Positions 20,654 to 29,482 of a stretch of DNA of 64,000 nucleotides are shown one piece after another. Within the stretch, counting starts at the first letter, position 1. Each line of letters opens with the position of its first letter. The position numbers were made by a program, and so were the translations under genes. A model generated the notes under the pieces. It was not told where the DNA came from, did no database searches, and saw nothing but the letters and a program-made list of their open reading frames with translations. The stretch spans positions 1,129,107-1,193,106 of the forward strand of contig NZ_MQVX01000001.1 of assembly GCF_002954325.1 (NCBI RefSeq), in the 5' to 3' direction. The stretch is from Aureicoccus marinus (GTDB lineage: Bacteria; Bacteroidota; Bacteroidia; Flavobacteriales; Flavobacteriaceae).

Positions 20654-21741
20654 TGGACATATCTTCTCGAATTTATGTTGCCGGGCACCGTGGTCTGGTT
20701 GGGAGTGCGATTCTTAAGAACCTAAAAAACAAAGGTTTTCAAAACTTAATCACAAGAGCTCGATCAGAACTTGATCTTACCGACACGCTCGCAGTTAAGG
20801 AATTCTTTGAATCGGAAAAACCTGAATTTGTATTTCTTGCAGCAGCAAAAGTTGGTGGCATTGTTGCGAATAACACCTACAGAGCGGACTTTCTTCATGA
20901 AAATCTGATGATCCAAAACAATGTAATTAATCAGAGCTATTGCAATGGTGTGAAAAAATTACTCTTTTTGGGTAGTACTTGTATTTATCCCAAAAATTGT
21001 CCTCAACCAATGAAAGAGGATTATTTGCTGACAGATGTTCTTGAATACACCAATGAACCGTATGCGATTGCCAAAATCGCCGGGATTAAAATGTGTGAAA
21101 ATTACAACTTACAGTACGGCACCAATTTTATCTCTGTCATGCCGACAAATCTTTACGGCCCCAATGATAATTTCGACTTAGAAAAGTCTCATGTCCTCCC
21201 TGCTCTAATCCGAAAAATGCATTTGGGAAAGGCGCTGGAAGACAAAAACTTTGATGAGCTTCGTATGGATTTCAATCGGTTACCTATTGAAGGAGTAGAC
21301 GGTAAAGCAGCAGAGGAACAAATTTTAGCAAGCCTTCAGAAATATGGAGTGCATAGGGCTTCCGATGGTGCTGTCAGTATAGAGATTTGGGGTTCTGGGA
21401 AACCGATGAGGGAGTTTTTATGGTCAGAAGACATGGCAGATGCGTGCGTCTTTATTATGGAAAACAGAAACTTTAAGGAGATGTACCCCCATGACATTAA
21501 AGAAATTAGAAACACTCACATCAATATTGGAACCGGAGAAGACATCTCCATAACCGACTTGGCTCATTTGGTTAGAGACAAAGTCTCTTTTAACGGAGAA
21601 CTATACTTCAATAACGAAAAACCAGATGGCACGCTAAGAAAACTTACCGATGTAAGTAAATTGAATTCCTTAGGCTGGAAACACACTGTTGAATTGCATG
21701 AAGGTGTGGAACAGATGTATAACTGGTACACCAACCAGTAA
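20653..21741 (+). CDS. fcl: GDP-L-fucose synthase
   Basis: 362 aa, extended SDR. Motifs: VAGHRGLVGSAI (9-20), FLAAAKVGGIVAN, LGSTCIYPKNCPQPM, and the catalytic Tyr-x-x-x-Lys in YAIAKIAG. It has the ~30-residue insertion (around FNRLPIEGVDGKAAEE) common in Bacteroidota members. The enzyme epimerises and reduces GDP-4-keto-6-deoxymannose to GDP-L-fucose. The ATG overlaps the gmd stop by one base, so the two are cotranscribed and probably translationally coupled. L-fucose is therefore a likely component of the polysaccharide. Confidence 0.93.
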   Translation: MDISSRIYVAGHRGLVGSAILKNLKNKGFQNLITRARSELDLTDTLAVKEFFESEKPEFVFLAAAKVGGIVANNTYRADFLHENLMIQNNVINQSYCNGVKKLLFLGSTCIYPKNCPQPMKEDYLLTDVLEYTNEPYAIAKIAGIKMCENYNLQYGTNFISVMPTNLYGPNDNFDLEKSHVLPALIRKMHLGKALEDKNFDELRMDFNRLPIEGVDGKAAEEQILASLQKYGVHRASDGAVSIEIWGSGKPMREFLWSEDMADACVFIMENRNFKEMYPHDIKEIRNTHINIGTGEDISITDLAHLVRDKVSFNGELYFNNEKPDGTLRKLTDVSKLNSLGWKHTVELHEGVEQMYNWYTNQ

Positions 21742-21776
21742 TTCGCCCTAAGGTCAAATGAATTAAAACTTATCGA

Positions 21777-23264
21777 TTGAAATTAGGAGAAAAAATGTTT
21801 CGTGGATTGGCTTGGAGCTCCATGGAGCGTCTCTCAATTCAGGCTATTCAATTTATCCTGGGTATTATCCTAGCCCGTATTTTGACAGAAGAACAATACG
21901 GTACAGTGGGTATCTTATTGATCTTCATTGCCATATCCAAGGTTTTTATCGATAGCGGGTTTTCACAAGCTCTCATTCAAAAGAAAAACCATAACCTGCA
22001 GGATGAGAATACCGTTTTTATATTCAATCTCTTATTGAGTATAATCTGCTATGTTATACTTTATTTAGGCGCTCCATATTTCGCCGAATTCTACAGTGAT
22101 AACCCCATACATATTGAGCTCCCACGTTATTTACGGATAATTGCCATTATCCTAATAATTAATGCTTTTGGTGCTGTTCCTCTGACCCTTGTAACAAAAG
22201 AATTAAATTTTAAGGTGCAAACTATAATCAATGCCATTGCTTCCATTTTATCCGGCGTTGTAGCGGTTTATTTGGCCTACGACGGCTATGGAGTTATGGC
22301 CCTTATCTATCAGCAAATAGTTCGTGCTTTAATAGCCCTAGTTGCAATTTACGCCTTGATTAAATGGAGACCTTTATGGATCTTTTCGTGGCATTCATTC
22401 AAAGATTTATTTCGATATGGTTCTAATATATTGATCGGCTCTGTTTTGGGAGTATTGGTAAATAACTTAAGTGCCGTTTTTATTCCCAAAATGCTTAGTG
22501 TCTCCCAATTTGGCTATTACACTCGAGGAATGCAATTCTCAGATTTTGCGTTTGGGGTAGTTAACTCTACTCTAGGAAGAGTGATTTTCCCAGGTCTCTC
22601 CAGAGTTCAGGATGATCTGAGTAGACTTGTGGGTCATACTCGTCAAATTATTAAACTCGTGGCAATACTGAACGTCCCGCTATTTATGTTCCTTGCAGTT
22701 CTTGCAAAACCGATCATAGTGGTATTATTAACAGAAAGATGGCTTCCTGCTGCTCCGGTAATGCAATTTTTTTGTTTGGCTAGGATGGTTACCATTATCT
22801 CCGGTGTCAATGTGAGCCTAATGCAAGCAATAGGTCGTACCGATCTTATACTTCGCCAGCAGTATGTAAAGATTGCCGTAAGGATAGGGCTTTTAGTATT
22901 TGCCTTTCAATATGGAATCGTATACGTTGCCCTGGCAGAATTGATTTCTACTTCAATCCATTTCTTCATCAATACTTATCACCCAGGTAAGATTATGAAG
23001 TACGGTGCTTTAAAGCAACTCTGGGACCTGAAGGAGATTTTTACAGTAGGCATGTTCGCTTCTGGCATTACATACTTTACCAATATGTTCTTGTCCTTGC
23101 ATTGGTTTCAGCAAAATTTAGGTGAAATAATAGGAGGAGTAGTCTATCTCCTAATTTGCTTCTTAATTGGAGGAATATTCTATTTGCTACTTTGTCGTTT
23201 GTTGAAAATACGCGAATTCAAAACGATTATAAATCAATTAAAGTCGCTGATCAATAATCGCTAA
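21777..23264 (+). CDS. wzx: Wzx-like oligosaccharide flippase (MOP superfamily)
   Basis: 495 aa with about 12-14 predicted membrane helices. The N-terminus (FRGLAWSSMERLSIQAIQFILGIILARILTEEQYG) and the internal RYGSNILIGS are typical of Polysacc_synt_3/Wzx flippases. TTG 21777 gives the usual short cytoplasmic lead; ATG 21795 is an alternative, preceded by TTAGGAG. It would flip the lipid-linked repeat unit to the periplasmic side. It follows fcl by 35 bases. The C-terminal third resembles the truncated wzx stump at 29926-30219 (both contain IHFFINTY and KYGA). Confidence 0.88.
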   Translation: MKLGEKMFRGLAWSSMERLSIQAIQFILGIILARILTEEQYGTVGILLIFIAISKVFIDSGFSQALIQKKNHNLQDENTVFIFNLLLSIICYVILYLGAPYFAEFYSDNPIHIELPRYLRIIAIILIINAFGAVPLTLVTKELNFKVQTIINAIASILSGVVAVYLAYDGYGVMALIYQQIVRALIALVAIYALIKWRPLWIFSWHSFKDLFRYGSNILIGSVLGVLVNNLSAVFIPKMLSVSQFGYYTRGMQFSDFAFGVVNSTLGRVIFPGLSRVQDDLSRLVGHTRQIIKLVAILNVPLFMFLAVLAKPIIVVLLTERWLPAAPVMQFFCLARMVTIISGVNVSLMQAIGRTDLILRQQYVKIAVRIGLLVFAFQYGIVYVALAELISTSIHFFINTYHPGKIMKYGALKQLWDLKEIFTVGMFASGITYFTNMFLSLHWFQQNLGEIIGGVVYLLICFLIGGIFYLLLCRLLKIREFKTIINQLKSLINNR

Positions 23265-23601
23265 TTAGGCCATTTAAGAGAAAAGATTACCCTGGAATTT
23301 TTCTTCACATTAGGATAAGGATAAAGTCTAAGTCTTAAAGTTTTCCCAAGTTTATTTTCATTAAATTTAATGAATATCCCAGAGGTGGTTTTGTAAGTCA
23401 TACATGTATAACCAAAAGAGTTACAATAAACCGAATCCATATGCTTCGATTTCTTATCCATACACTCACCTTTGGCAAGAATAAATACGAGATCTTCAAC
23501 TGGATGCTTTTTAAGCAAGAAAAGGTCGTTTATGCGGATATACCTAGAATAAATGGGTTCTTATCCCTCAGGAGAAGTTGCCAGGGAGTCATCTGCAAAA
23601 A
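23261..23601 (-). pseudogene. 3' fragment of an unidentified minus-strand gene, cut at an IS end
   Basis: The minus strand reads as convincing coding sequence from about 23601 to the TAG at 23261 (e.g. YSRYIRINDLFLLKKHPVED, then KTLRLRLYPYPN), interrupted by one in-frame TAA at 23561-23563. No start codon or N-terminus is present: the frame begins exactly where an 18-bp IS end is found (23602-23619). I do not recognise the protein. It is convergent with wzx and overlaps its stop. Probably the remnant of a polysaccharide gene removed by IS-associated deletion. Confidence 0.5.
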
Positions 23602-23619
23602 TTTAGCTGACGGTTTACA
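23602..23619. mobile_element. Orphan IS terminal sequence (18 bp)
   Basis: The 18 bases TTTAGCTGACGGTTTACA are identical to the last 18 bases of both IS copies (ends at 25830 and 29925). No transposase sequence adjoins it. On one side lies a truncated gene, on the other the downstream flank of a GT4 gene. It marks a third former insertion or a deletion endpoint. Confidence 0.8.
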
Positions 23620-23689
23620 TACTACCCAAAAAAGAATTAATCACGGTTATTTGTAGAACAGTAAATGAGTCAGTAAACAGCCTGCTAAC

Positions 23690-24817
23690 TCAGCTTCTAA
23701 GTCGGTATAATGACCGATAGGATAGGGCGATATCACTCCAATTGAAAACCCCTATAAGAGACTTATTAATAGTTAAACTATTATAGTTATTGATACAATT
23801 CAATATGGCAGTCTGAATGGATTCAACAGTAATTTGGTTTACGGCTATTCCACAATTAGCATTCCTTAAAAATCCACTAATTCCTTCACCCTGTTTATAA
23901 ATTACCGGTAAGCCTTGAGAAAGAGCTTCGATATAAACTAAGCCGAACAGTTCGTGTTCAGCAATCATTGCAAAACAGCTAGCCTCTCTATAATACTTTA
24001 ATAATGACTCTTTCTCTTTGACAACCCCTTTATACTCAACATATTTCGAGGAATCGATTGCCCTTAAAACATTCTGATAGTATTCTTTTTCCTTCGCATT
24101 GGCACCGCCTACAACGACAAGCTCAACAGCCAACTCTTTGACTTTATTAATTTGATTTACTGCCGAAATCAAATCAATAACATGCTTCCTTCGTTGGATT
24201 TGACCAACATAAATGATCTTGAACACCTTTTGATTTTCTAACAACCCTTTTTTTCGGTAATTGTTATGCCAAAAATCATCAATGCCATTGGGAATAGTTG
24301 CAAATTTTTTCTTGAGTTGCTCTCTCCACCGTACCGAAATCATGCCTGATAGCAGACTTCTGTAAGAGTCCGATATAAAAATAATCTTTTCCGCATTTTT
24401 GAGGACCTTATGAACATAAGGTCTTCGATGATACATCAACTTATACTGTAACCCAACATCTGTACTGCGGATAGCCACGATATACTTCAAGCCGAACTTC
24501 TTCTTTAGTTTGTAAGCTACAACACCGTCATTGTATAAGTTATGCGCATGAACAAAATCAACGTTCTCATGCAGTCCTAGCTTAATTATTCTACGTGTAA
24601 GCGTTCTAATCTTATACCTAAACCTGTACTTATGATCTTTACGAATGATCTTATCAAAAAATAAACTAGTGTTAGGTAGATCAACCTGGTTCTCAGGCTC
24701 GCGATTGTACTTGATTGGAATATAAACCCTTTGTTCACAATGTGCATCCTGTGCACCATGTAAAGACGAATATAGGTGATTGTCTATGTAATACGAATTG
24801 AGGTGCAATATCACCAT
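23690..24817 (-). CDS. Glycosyltransferase family 4 protein
   Basis: 375 aa from the ATG at 24817. A longer frame exists upstream (to 24877), but that extension runs into the IS (left end 24865) and is not family sequence; 24817 matches the start of the paralogue at 37236. GT-B fold: N-terminal ILHLNSYYIDNHL, FVHAHNLYNDG (~97), C-terminal YVGQIQRRKH (~225), and the GT4 nucleotide-binding acidic pair in ELFGLVYIEALSQGLP (~315). It is about half identical by eye to the frameshifted GT4 at 37236-38368. The IS copy sits 48 bases upstream and may have removed its original promoter. Confidence 0.85.
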   Translation of the reverse strand: MVILHLNSYYIDNHLYSSLHGAQDAHCEQRVYIPIKYNREPENQVDLPNTSLFFDKIIRKDHKYRFRYKIRTLTRRIIKLGLHENVDFVHAHNLYNDGVVAYKLKKKFGLKYIVAIRSTDVGLQYKLMYHRRPYVHKVLKNAEKIIFISDSYRSLLSGMISVRWREQLKKKFATIPNGIDDFWHNNYRKKGLLENQKVFKIIYVGQIQRRKHVIDLISAVNQINKVKELAVELVVVGGANAKEKEYYQNVLRAIDSSKYVEYKGVVKEKESLLKYYREASCFAMIAEHELFGLVYIEALSQGLPVIYKQGEGISGFLRNANCGIAVNQITVESIQTAILNCINNYNSLTINKSLIGVFNWSDIALSYRSLYRLRS

Positions 24818-24905
24818 GGCTTTATTTTGAGTATTAAACATTGGGAGGGTTTGATGCATGCAGGTGTACGTCTTCAAGTGAAACTGGACTAATGCTTAGT
24901 GAAAG

Positions 24906-25373
24906 TTAGGCACTATTTTTTAGTTTTCTTTTGTGGTAATTTTTCCTTCTAATTTGGATTGTTCTCTGTTTGATTTTGTCTCTTCGTTTTAGGATTCTAT
25001 GGTGCCTTCCTGTGATCACATCTTCAGGGGTCACATTGCCGAGTGATTCGTGATATCGATCACTATTGTAGAAGTGTACAAATTCATCAATAGCCAGTTT
25101 TAAATGTTCCGGACTGTAGTAATTATCGAGTTTAATCACATTCTTCAATGTCCTGTGATAGCGTTCAATCTTGCCTTGCGTTTGTGGGTGAGCTGGTGCT
25201 CCTCTGACATGCTTAATGCCCTTGCTTTGGACAAACGCTTGCAGATCGTGGGAGATGTAACAGGAGCCATTGTCTGAGAGTAACTTGGGAGCTTGGTCTT
25301 TGGTTAATCCCGTTCTCTTTAAAGCCATATCAATTGTTCTGTTGACTCCCAGCTCTGATTGTGAGTAACGCAT
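24906..25373 (-). pseudogene. IS3-family transposase OrfB, internally deleted
   Basis: 155 codons against 327 in copy B. The N-terminus MRYSQSE joins LGVNRT and then IDMALKRTG, so most of the helix-turn-helix region and the first catalytic Asp (WQTDFTYF in copy B) are gone. The second Asp (LLSDNGSCY) and the Glu (TQGKIERYH) remain. The reading frame is intact, but a DDE enzyme lacking its first Asp should be inactive. Confidence 0.88.
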
Positions 25374-25387
25374 ATACGGATGGTACT

Positions 25388-25729
25388 TTACAAGCTTTTT
25401 TTAAGACCACGGATCTCCAGGGTTTGCTCTGCTACTGTAAGCTTGAGATCGTGATTCTCTTTCTTGAGTTCTTCTACCTCTGTACTGTTTGCTTCCCGAA
25501 GGGTATCACCCTGAAGTCTTTTCTTCCCCGCTTCCATAAAGTCCTTACACCACTTGTAATAAAGACCAGAGGCTATTCCTTCCTTTCTGCAAATACTGGC
25601 TACTGATTCTTCTCCTCGAAGACCTTCAATAACAATTCTGATCTTCTCTTCTGCGGAGAATTGCCTGCGGGTTTTACGCTTAATCTCTCTTACCGTTTGG
25701 CTGGCTGATTTCTTTTGTTGTTTGGCCAT
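25388..25729 (-). CDS. IS3-family transposase OrfA (copy A)
   Basis: 113 aa from ATG 25729 (MAKQQKKS). A longer frame reaches 25786, but the family N-terminus fits 25729. Helix-turn-helix (RRQFSAEEKIRIVIEGLRGE, then SICRKEGIASGLYYKWCKDF) followed by a leucine-rich coiled coil (VEELKKENHDLKLTVAEQTL). It nearly matches copy B. A run of seven A just before the stop can move ribosomes into the -1 frame of OrfB. Confidence 0.85.
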   Translation of the reverse strand: MAKQQKKSASQTVREIKRKTRRQFSAEEKIRIVIEGLRGEESVASICRKEGIASGLYYKWCKDFMEAGKKRLQGDTLREANSTEVEELKKENHDLKLTVAEQTLEIRGLKKSL

Positions 25730-25830
25730 AATTGAATTGATTTTAAGTGATCTCCTCCCAACTCTTGGAAGGTAGAAAAGTGTCACTTAACTTTCAATCA
25801 ATTCAGTTCACTTTTAGCTGACGGTTTACA

Positions 25831-26898
25831 TTAGCCGGATCGGGCCATATTTCATATGTATGCAGATGAAGACACAGGAGCACTCGAGGAAATAATTCGT
25901 TCGATTAAAGCTAAAACAACGAGCGAAATAATGCTCTTGAATCATCATATTGCCTGGTATGGCAATAGAGACTCCCCTAAGAACCAAACTCTTAAAGACG
26001 ATAATTGCTCTCAACTTATTAATCATCTGCCCAAAAATACGGCTGTGAGCTGGTGGATGTTCAAATGGGGTGGCGAGCTTATTTAACTACAAATAAAGGG
26101 TACGATATCAATAACCTGATGGTCGACGAAGTCTACAGTAATGTACATCCTAACAATGAAGTCAATTTACTTTTAAAAGATTCAATTCTTAGACATTTTA
26201 GATTCAATCTCATAAGTCATCAGCATTATAACCGAGGCTGGTCTAATCAGATCATGGTCATTAACTTAAAATAGAGCTTACAAGAAGGAAAAAGTTCTAA
26301 TTTAACGTGATGGGGGAAATTCAGTATTGAGGATAACCACTTTCAGCTCGATTCAAGTTGGTTAGCACTTGATTTTGTTAGAAAAAAATAGAGTTGGTTC
26401 TGCCCCAGAACTGTGCCTAGGAAAGCGAAAAGCTCCTGGTGCATATTGACGGAAAAAAACCATCTGATTTTGACGAGCTTTACCTAAGGACAAGACCGTC
26501 AAGTGGCTATAATCACTGGAGTCCAGCCTTAAAAAAGGTAAGACTGGGTAAAAATTTACAATTAGAGGATTGGAAGCTGAAAATATTATCCATTGATCAC
26601 TACAAAGAATTTATTTCATATCGGCTAGAAGGATTCAATAGCGGCTTAGATTAATATGGCACAAATGAGGAGATCTTTACTTCTGATTCCGGAAGAATAC
26701 CCCTTTTTCCGTAAGACTTTTTCATCTTCGAAGCAGATAAATACACTAAAAAAATAACACCTCAAGGCTTTGACATTTATTGGAAAATAAAAGCTCAGCA
26801 TGGGGATACCATTGTAACTCAAAAAGGTAAACATAGATATGATATCGCAAAAGGGCTGCGCAACTCTAATCATCAATTGGAACAGTCATTTGCCGTTT
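25831..26898 (+). pseudogene. Degraded, 5'-truncated SGNH-hydrolase-like gene, paralogue of 34389-35984
   Basis: Several broken plus-strand frames align in order with the intact SGNH protein at 34389-35984: IIRSIKAKTTSEIMLLNHHI matches its FKTRTTAEVLIYNHHL; SNVHPNNEVNLLLKDSIL covers the Asp-x-x-His region; HIDGKKPSDFDELYLRTRPS matches FLIDGKPLSEWKKTYFVTRP; and SDSGRIPLFP, a stop, then DFFIFEADKYTKKITPQGF matches SKSGRIRINPSDFYIFESD. Stops and frameshifts occur throughout. The 5' third is missing: the gene begins at the end of IS copy A (25830). It is a true pseudogene, not a single indel. Confidence 0.8.
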
Positions 26899-26961
26899 AG
26901 AAGAACTCATTTGCTGGTAAAGGAGATAATCATTTATCAACCTGCTTTGTAATGATAGTAT

Positions 26962-28218
26962 TTAACTGAGAGGCATTAAGCAAAGTGCTCTCTTACCGGT
27001 GTGAACCGAATCAAAGCAAACCATATTCCCCGTGTGATTCATTCGAGGATGGAGATCACAGGCCCAATGCTGTCCCATTATGGATTGAAAACTTTTCAAA
27101 GAGTTTAAACTGGCCAAATATTGAACTTCGTTGGTTTTGGTATCCACTAAATACAATTTGGCCATGCGCCATTTATCCGGGTAGGTATCTGTAACAAAAA
27201 TCGTGTCCGATGCAAAACTCTGATGCCCATCAGAATTAAGTCTCGGATAGGCAACTCTTCGGTATTTTTCCATTGTCGGACTCTCAAAAAGAATATGACT
27301 ATCTACTCCCTCTAGCCTGCAGTAGGCAATGATCTGATTTTTTTCATTCCAAACATAATGAGAAACCATATCATCCGTCGGAGCTGCGTGACATTCTCCT
27401 TTTTTCAAATCGTAAACCAAGAGTCTAGACCATCTTTTTAAGGCGGCTTCTCTTTTAACAGATCGATGAAGAAAGGCCAGATACCTTCCATCAGGAGAAA
27501 ACAAAGTATGCGTTACAAAGTGAGTTTGTTCGGAGACATATCTAGGTACTTCCCCTATCGTTTTAAGTTCTTCTATACTCACTAATAATTCTCTTGTATT
27601 GGCACCTATATCAATGGTAAAAAGTCCGGTTTGTTTTGGAAAATATTCCTCTAAAAAAGCCTCCCCATCCGCATAGGGATAACCATAACCACCCATCAAC
27701 TCTTCCAGTCTTTCATAACTGAACGAGCTCGCCATTCGACCATCCTGTGAACAAGAGTCAATCGGATAATCCAATGTTTTTAGGAACTCTCCATTTTGAT
27801 GATAAATACGCGATACGAAACGATTACTCTCCCTATCGTTAAATATAACACTTTCATTATCAAGCCATTGCAGCCTACACCCCTTATGATAGTTCCAGGC
27901 CTTTGTTCTTGCCAATGGTTTGAATTCGGACCAAAAATCATTCTTGTTGAAATACCCCACTTCCAGTTCTTCGCCCGGATTCGGCATTCTTTTGGGAATC
28001 AAGTAACGATTAGCCAAGAGTAGACTATCATTTGTGTGGAAGGGATTCAGGTCGTGAAAACCAAAGAAAAATCCCTCTTTAGCAACAATTGGGTTAATAG
28101 AGTAATCTTTTCTATTTGGAAGAATATCAAAAACACCCTGGTAGGCATTACGAAGCATAAGTTTTATAATGGGGTTATTCTTGACCGCGTTATAAACCAA
28201 ACTTTCAAACTTGTTCAT
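26962..28218 (-). CDS. Beta-propeller protein of unknown function in polysaccharide locus (TolB/PL22-like fold suspected)
   Basis: 418 aa, no signal peptide. Repeated strand motifs of the HTLFSPDGRYLAFLHRS type suggest a six- or seven-bladed propeller. Conserved His-rich stretches shared with the second copy (39511-40759): FFFGFHDLNPF (~50), WNYHKGCRLQWL (~108), MVSHYVWN (~290), RLNSDGHQSF (~330), VTDTYPDK, and WACDLHPRMN near the end. Clustered histidines in a propeller recall the metal site of PL22 oligogalacturonate lyases, so a role in modifying or trimming the glycan is possible, but I cannot assign it. It sits between a pseudogene and an IS, yet it is intact. Confidence 0.6.
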   Translation of the reverse strand: MNKFESLVYNAVKNNPIIKLMLRNAYQGVFDILPNRKDYSINPIVAKEGFFFGFHDLNPFHTNDSLLLANRYLIPKRMPNPGEELEVGYFNKNDFWSEFKPLARTKAWNYHKGCRLQWLDNESVIFNDRESNRFVSRIYHQNGEFLKTLDYPIDSCSQDGRMASSFSYERLEELMGGYGYPYADGEAFLEEYFPKQTGLFTIDIGANTRELLVSIEELKTIGEVPRYVSEQTHFVTHTLFSPDGRYLAFLHRSVKREAALKRWSRLLVYDLKKGECHAAPTDDMVSHYVWNEKNQIIAYCRLEGVDSHILFESPTMEKYRRVAYPRLNSDGHQSFASDTIFVTDTYPDKWRMAKLYLVDTKTNEVQYLASLNSLKSFQSIMGQHWACDLHPRMNHTGNMVCFDSVHTGKRALCLMPLS

Positions 28219-28484
28219 TAACCAAAAATTTACTTCTGTATACTAAGAACAATAGGTCCCGGTGAAATTAATTAAATAGTTTTTCTATCCGTAAGTTAGC
28301 TCAAAAGATTATTGAGAGCAGAAATGGCTAAAAGAAGGCACTTACAAAGCGCCTATTATGAATGGTTTTTCTGGTAAGATATCTCGGAGAGATGCAAACA
28401 TGCACAATAGATAAATAAATTTATCAAAATACCCCCGAAAGGATGTACGTCTTCAAGTGAAACTGAACTAATGCTTAGTGAAAG

Positions 28485-29468
28485 TTAGGCACTATTTTTT
28501 AGTTTTCTTTTTTGATGATTTTTCCTTCTAATTTGGATTGTTCTCTGTTTGATTTTGTCTCTTCGTTTTAGGATTCTATGGTGCCTTCCTGTGAACACAT
28601 CTTCAGGGGTGACATTACCGAGTGATTCGTGATATCGATCACTATTGTAGAAGTGTACAAATTCATCAATAGCCAGTTTTAAATGTCCCGTAATGTAGTA
28701 ATTATCGAGTTTAATCACATTCTTCAATGTCCTGTGATAGCGTTCAATTTTGCCTTGTGTTTGTGGGTGAGCTGGCGCTCCTCTGACATGCTTAATGCCT
28801 TTGCTTTGGACAAAGGCTTGCAGATCGTGGGAGATATAACAGGAGCCATTGTCTGAGAGTAACTTGGGAGCTTGGTCCTTGGTTAGCCCTGTTCTTTTTA
28901 AAGCCATCTCGAGTGTTCTACTGGCATCTGAGGCTTTCATGGAAGAACAGAGTTCCCAGGCTATGATATAACGGCTGTAATCATCCATGATGGTGGAGAG
29001 GTAATACCATCCCCAGCCAATTACCCGGAAGTAGGTAAAATCAGTTTGCCACATCTGATTGATTCGAACTGTTGGGTCTTTAAAGCGATCAGAAGCACTG
29101 ATTACCTGCATGGCTGGGCCAGTGATCAACCCTGCTCTTTTTAGGATTCTGTACACACTGGATTCAGAGATAAAGTAACCTTTGTTATCCGTGTAAAGAC
29201 AAGCCAGTTCCCTTGCTGATCTCTCTGGCTGTTCTAAGGCTAGATCAAGGATATCTTCCTGGATTTGTGCCGGGATTCTATTCCAAACCACTCGCTCGGG
29301 ATTGTACTGATTCTTCAGACCTTCAAAGCCCTCTTCCTGATAACGCCTATACCAATTGTAGAAAGTGCTCTTATTGATTTTAAGCTCTACAAGGGTTCTG
29401 TTGACCCCCAGCTCTGATCCTTCCACAATGCGGATGATCTCCATCTTCTCTGATTGTGAGTAACGCAT
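28485..29468 (-). CDS. IS3-family transposase OrfB (DDE integrase core)
   Basis: 327 aa. N-terminal helix-turn-helix segments (IIRIVEGSELGVNRTLVELK, WYRRYQEEGFEGL), an HTH_21-type region (IYRILKRAGLITGPAM) and the rve integrase core with DDE residues: Asp in WQTDFTYF (~142), Asp in LLSDNGSCY (~208) and Glu in TQGKIERYHR (~244). ATG start 14 bases after the orfA stop. It is in the -1 frame of orfA, and an A7 run before the orfA stop would permit an OrfAB fusion by frameshifting. Confidence 0.93.
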   Translation of the reverse strand: MRYSQSEKMEIIRIVEGSELGVNRTLVELKINKSTFYNWYRRYQEEGFEGLKNQYNPERVVWNRIPAQIQEDILDLALEQPERSARELACLYTDNKGYFISESSVYRILKRAGLITGPAMQVISASDRFKDPTVRINQMWQTDFTYFRVIGWGWYYLSTIMDDYSRYIIAWELCSSMKASDASRTLEMALKRTGLTKDQAPKLLSDNGSCYISHDLQAFVQSKGIKHVRGAPAHPQTQGKIERYHRTLKNVIKLDNYYITGHLKLAIDEFVHFYNSDRYHESLGNVTPEDVFTGRHHRILKRRDKIKQRTIQIRRKNHQKRKLKNSA

Positions 29469-29482
29469 ATACGGATGGTACT

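Larger units (their letters stand above)
24865..25830 (-). mobile_element. IS3-family insertion sequence, copy A (internally deleted)
   Basis: 966 bp from TGTACGTC (24865) to GGTTTACA (25830), with TG...CA ends as in IS3-family elements and only imperfect terminal inverted repeats. Compared with copy B (28444-29925, 1482 bp) it lacks 516 bp, all inside orfB, as two in-frame deletions: 36 bp between TCAGAG repeats and 480 bp between AGAAC repeats. The flanking bases do not form a target duplication. Confidence 0.88.

Noticed and set aside
23441-23656. Plus-strand 71-codon frame with IPRINGFLSL, resembling the start of the hexapeptide acetyltransferase (VPRINGLLRI at 32600)
   Set aside because: The opposite strand has a longer and more protein-like frame over the same bases, and the similarity covers only about ten residues. 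The final part of the frame is IS-end sequence.
24818-24877. Upstream extension of the GT4 start to 24877
   Set aside because: The extension begins inside the IS left end and is not shared with the paralogue; ATG 24817 aligns with the family start.
28219-28443. Possible gene remnant between the beta-propeller gene and IS copy B (plus-strand LAQKIIESRN-like stretch)
   Set aside because: Too short and interrupted to support; no paralogue in the window matches it.
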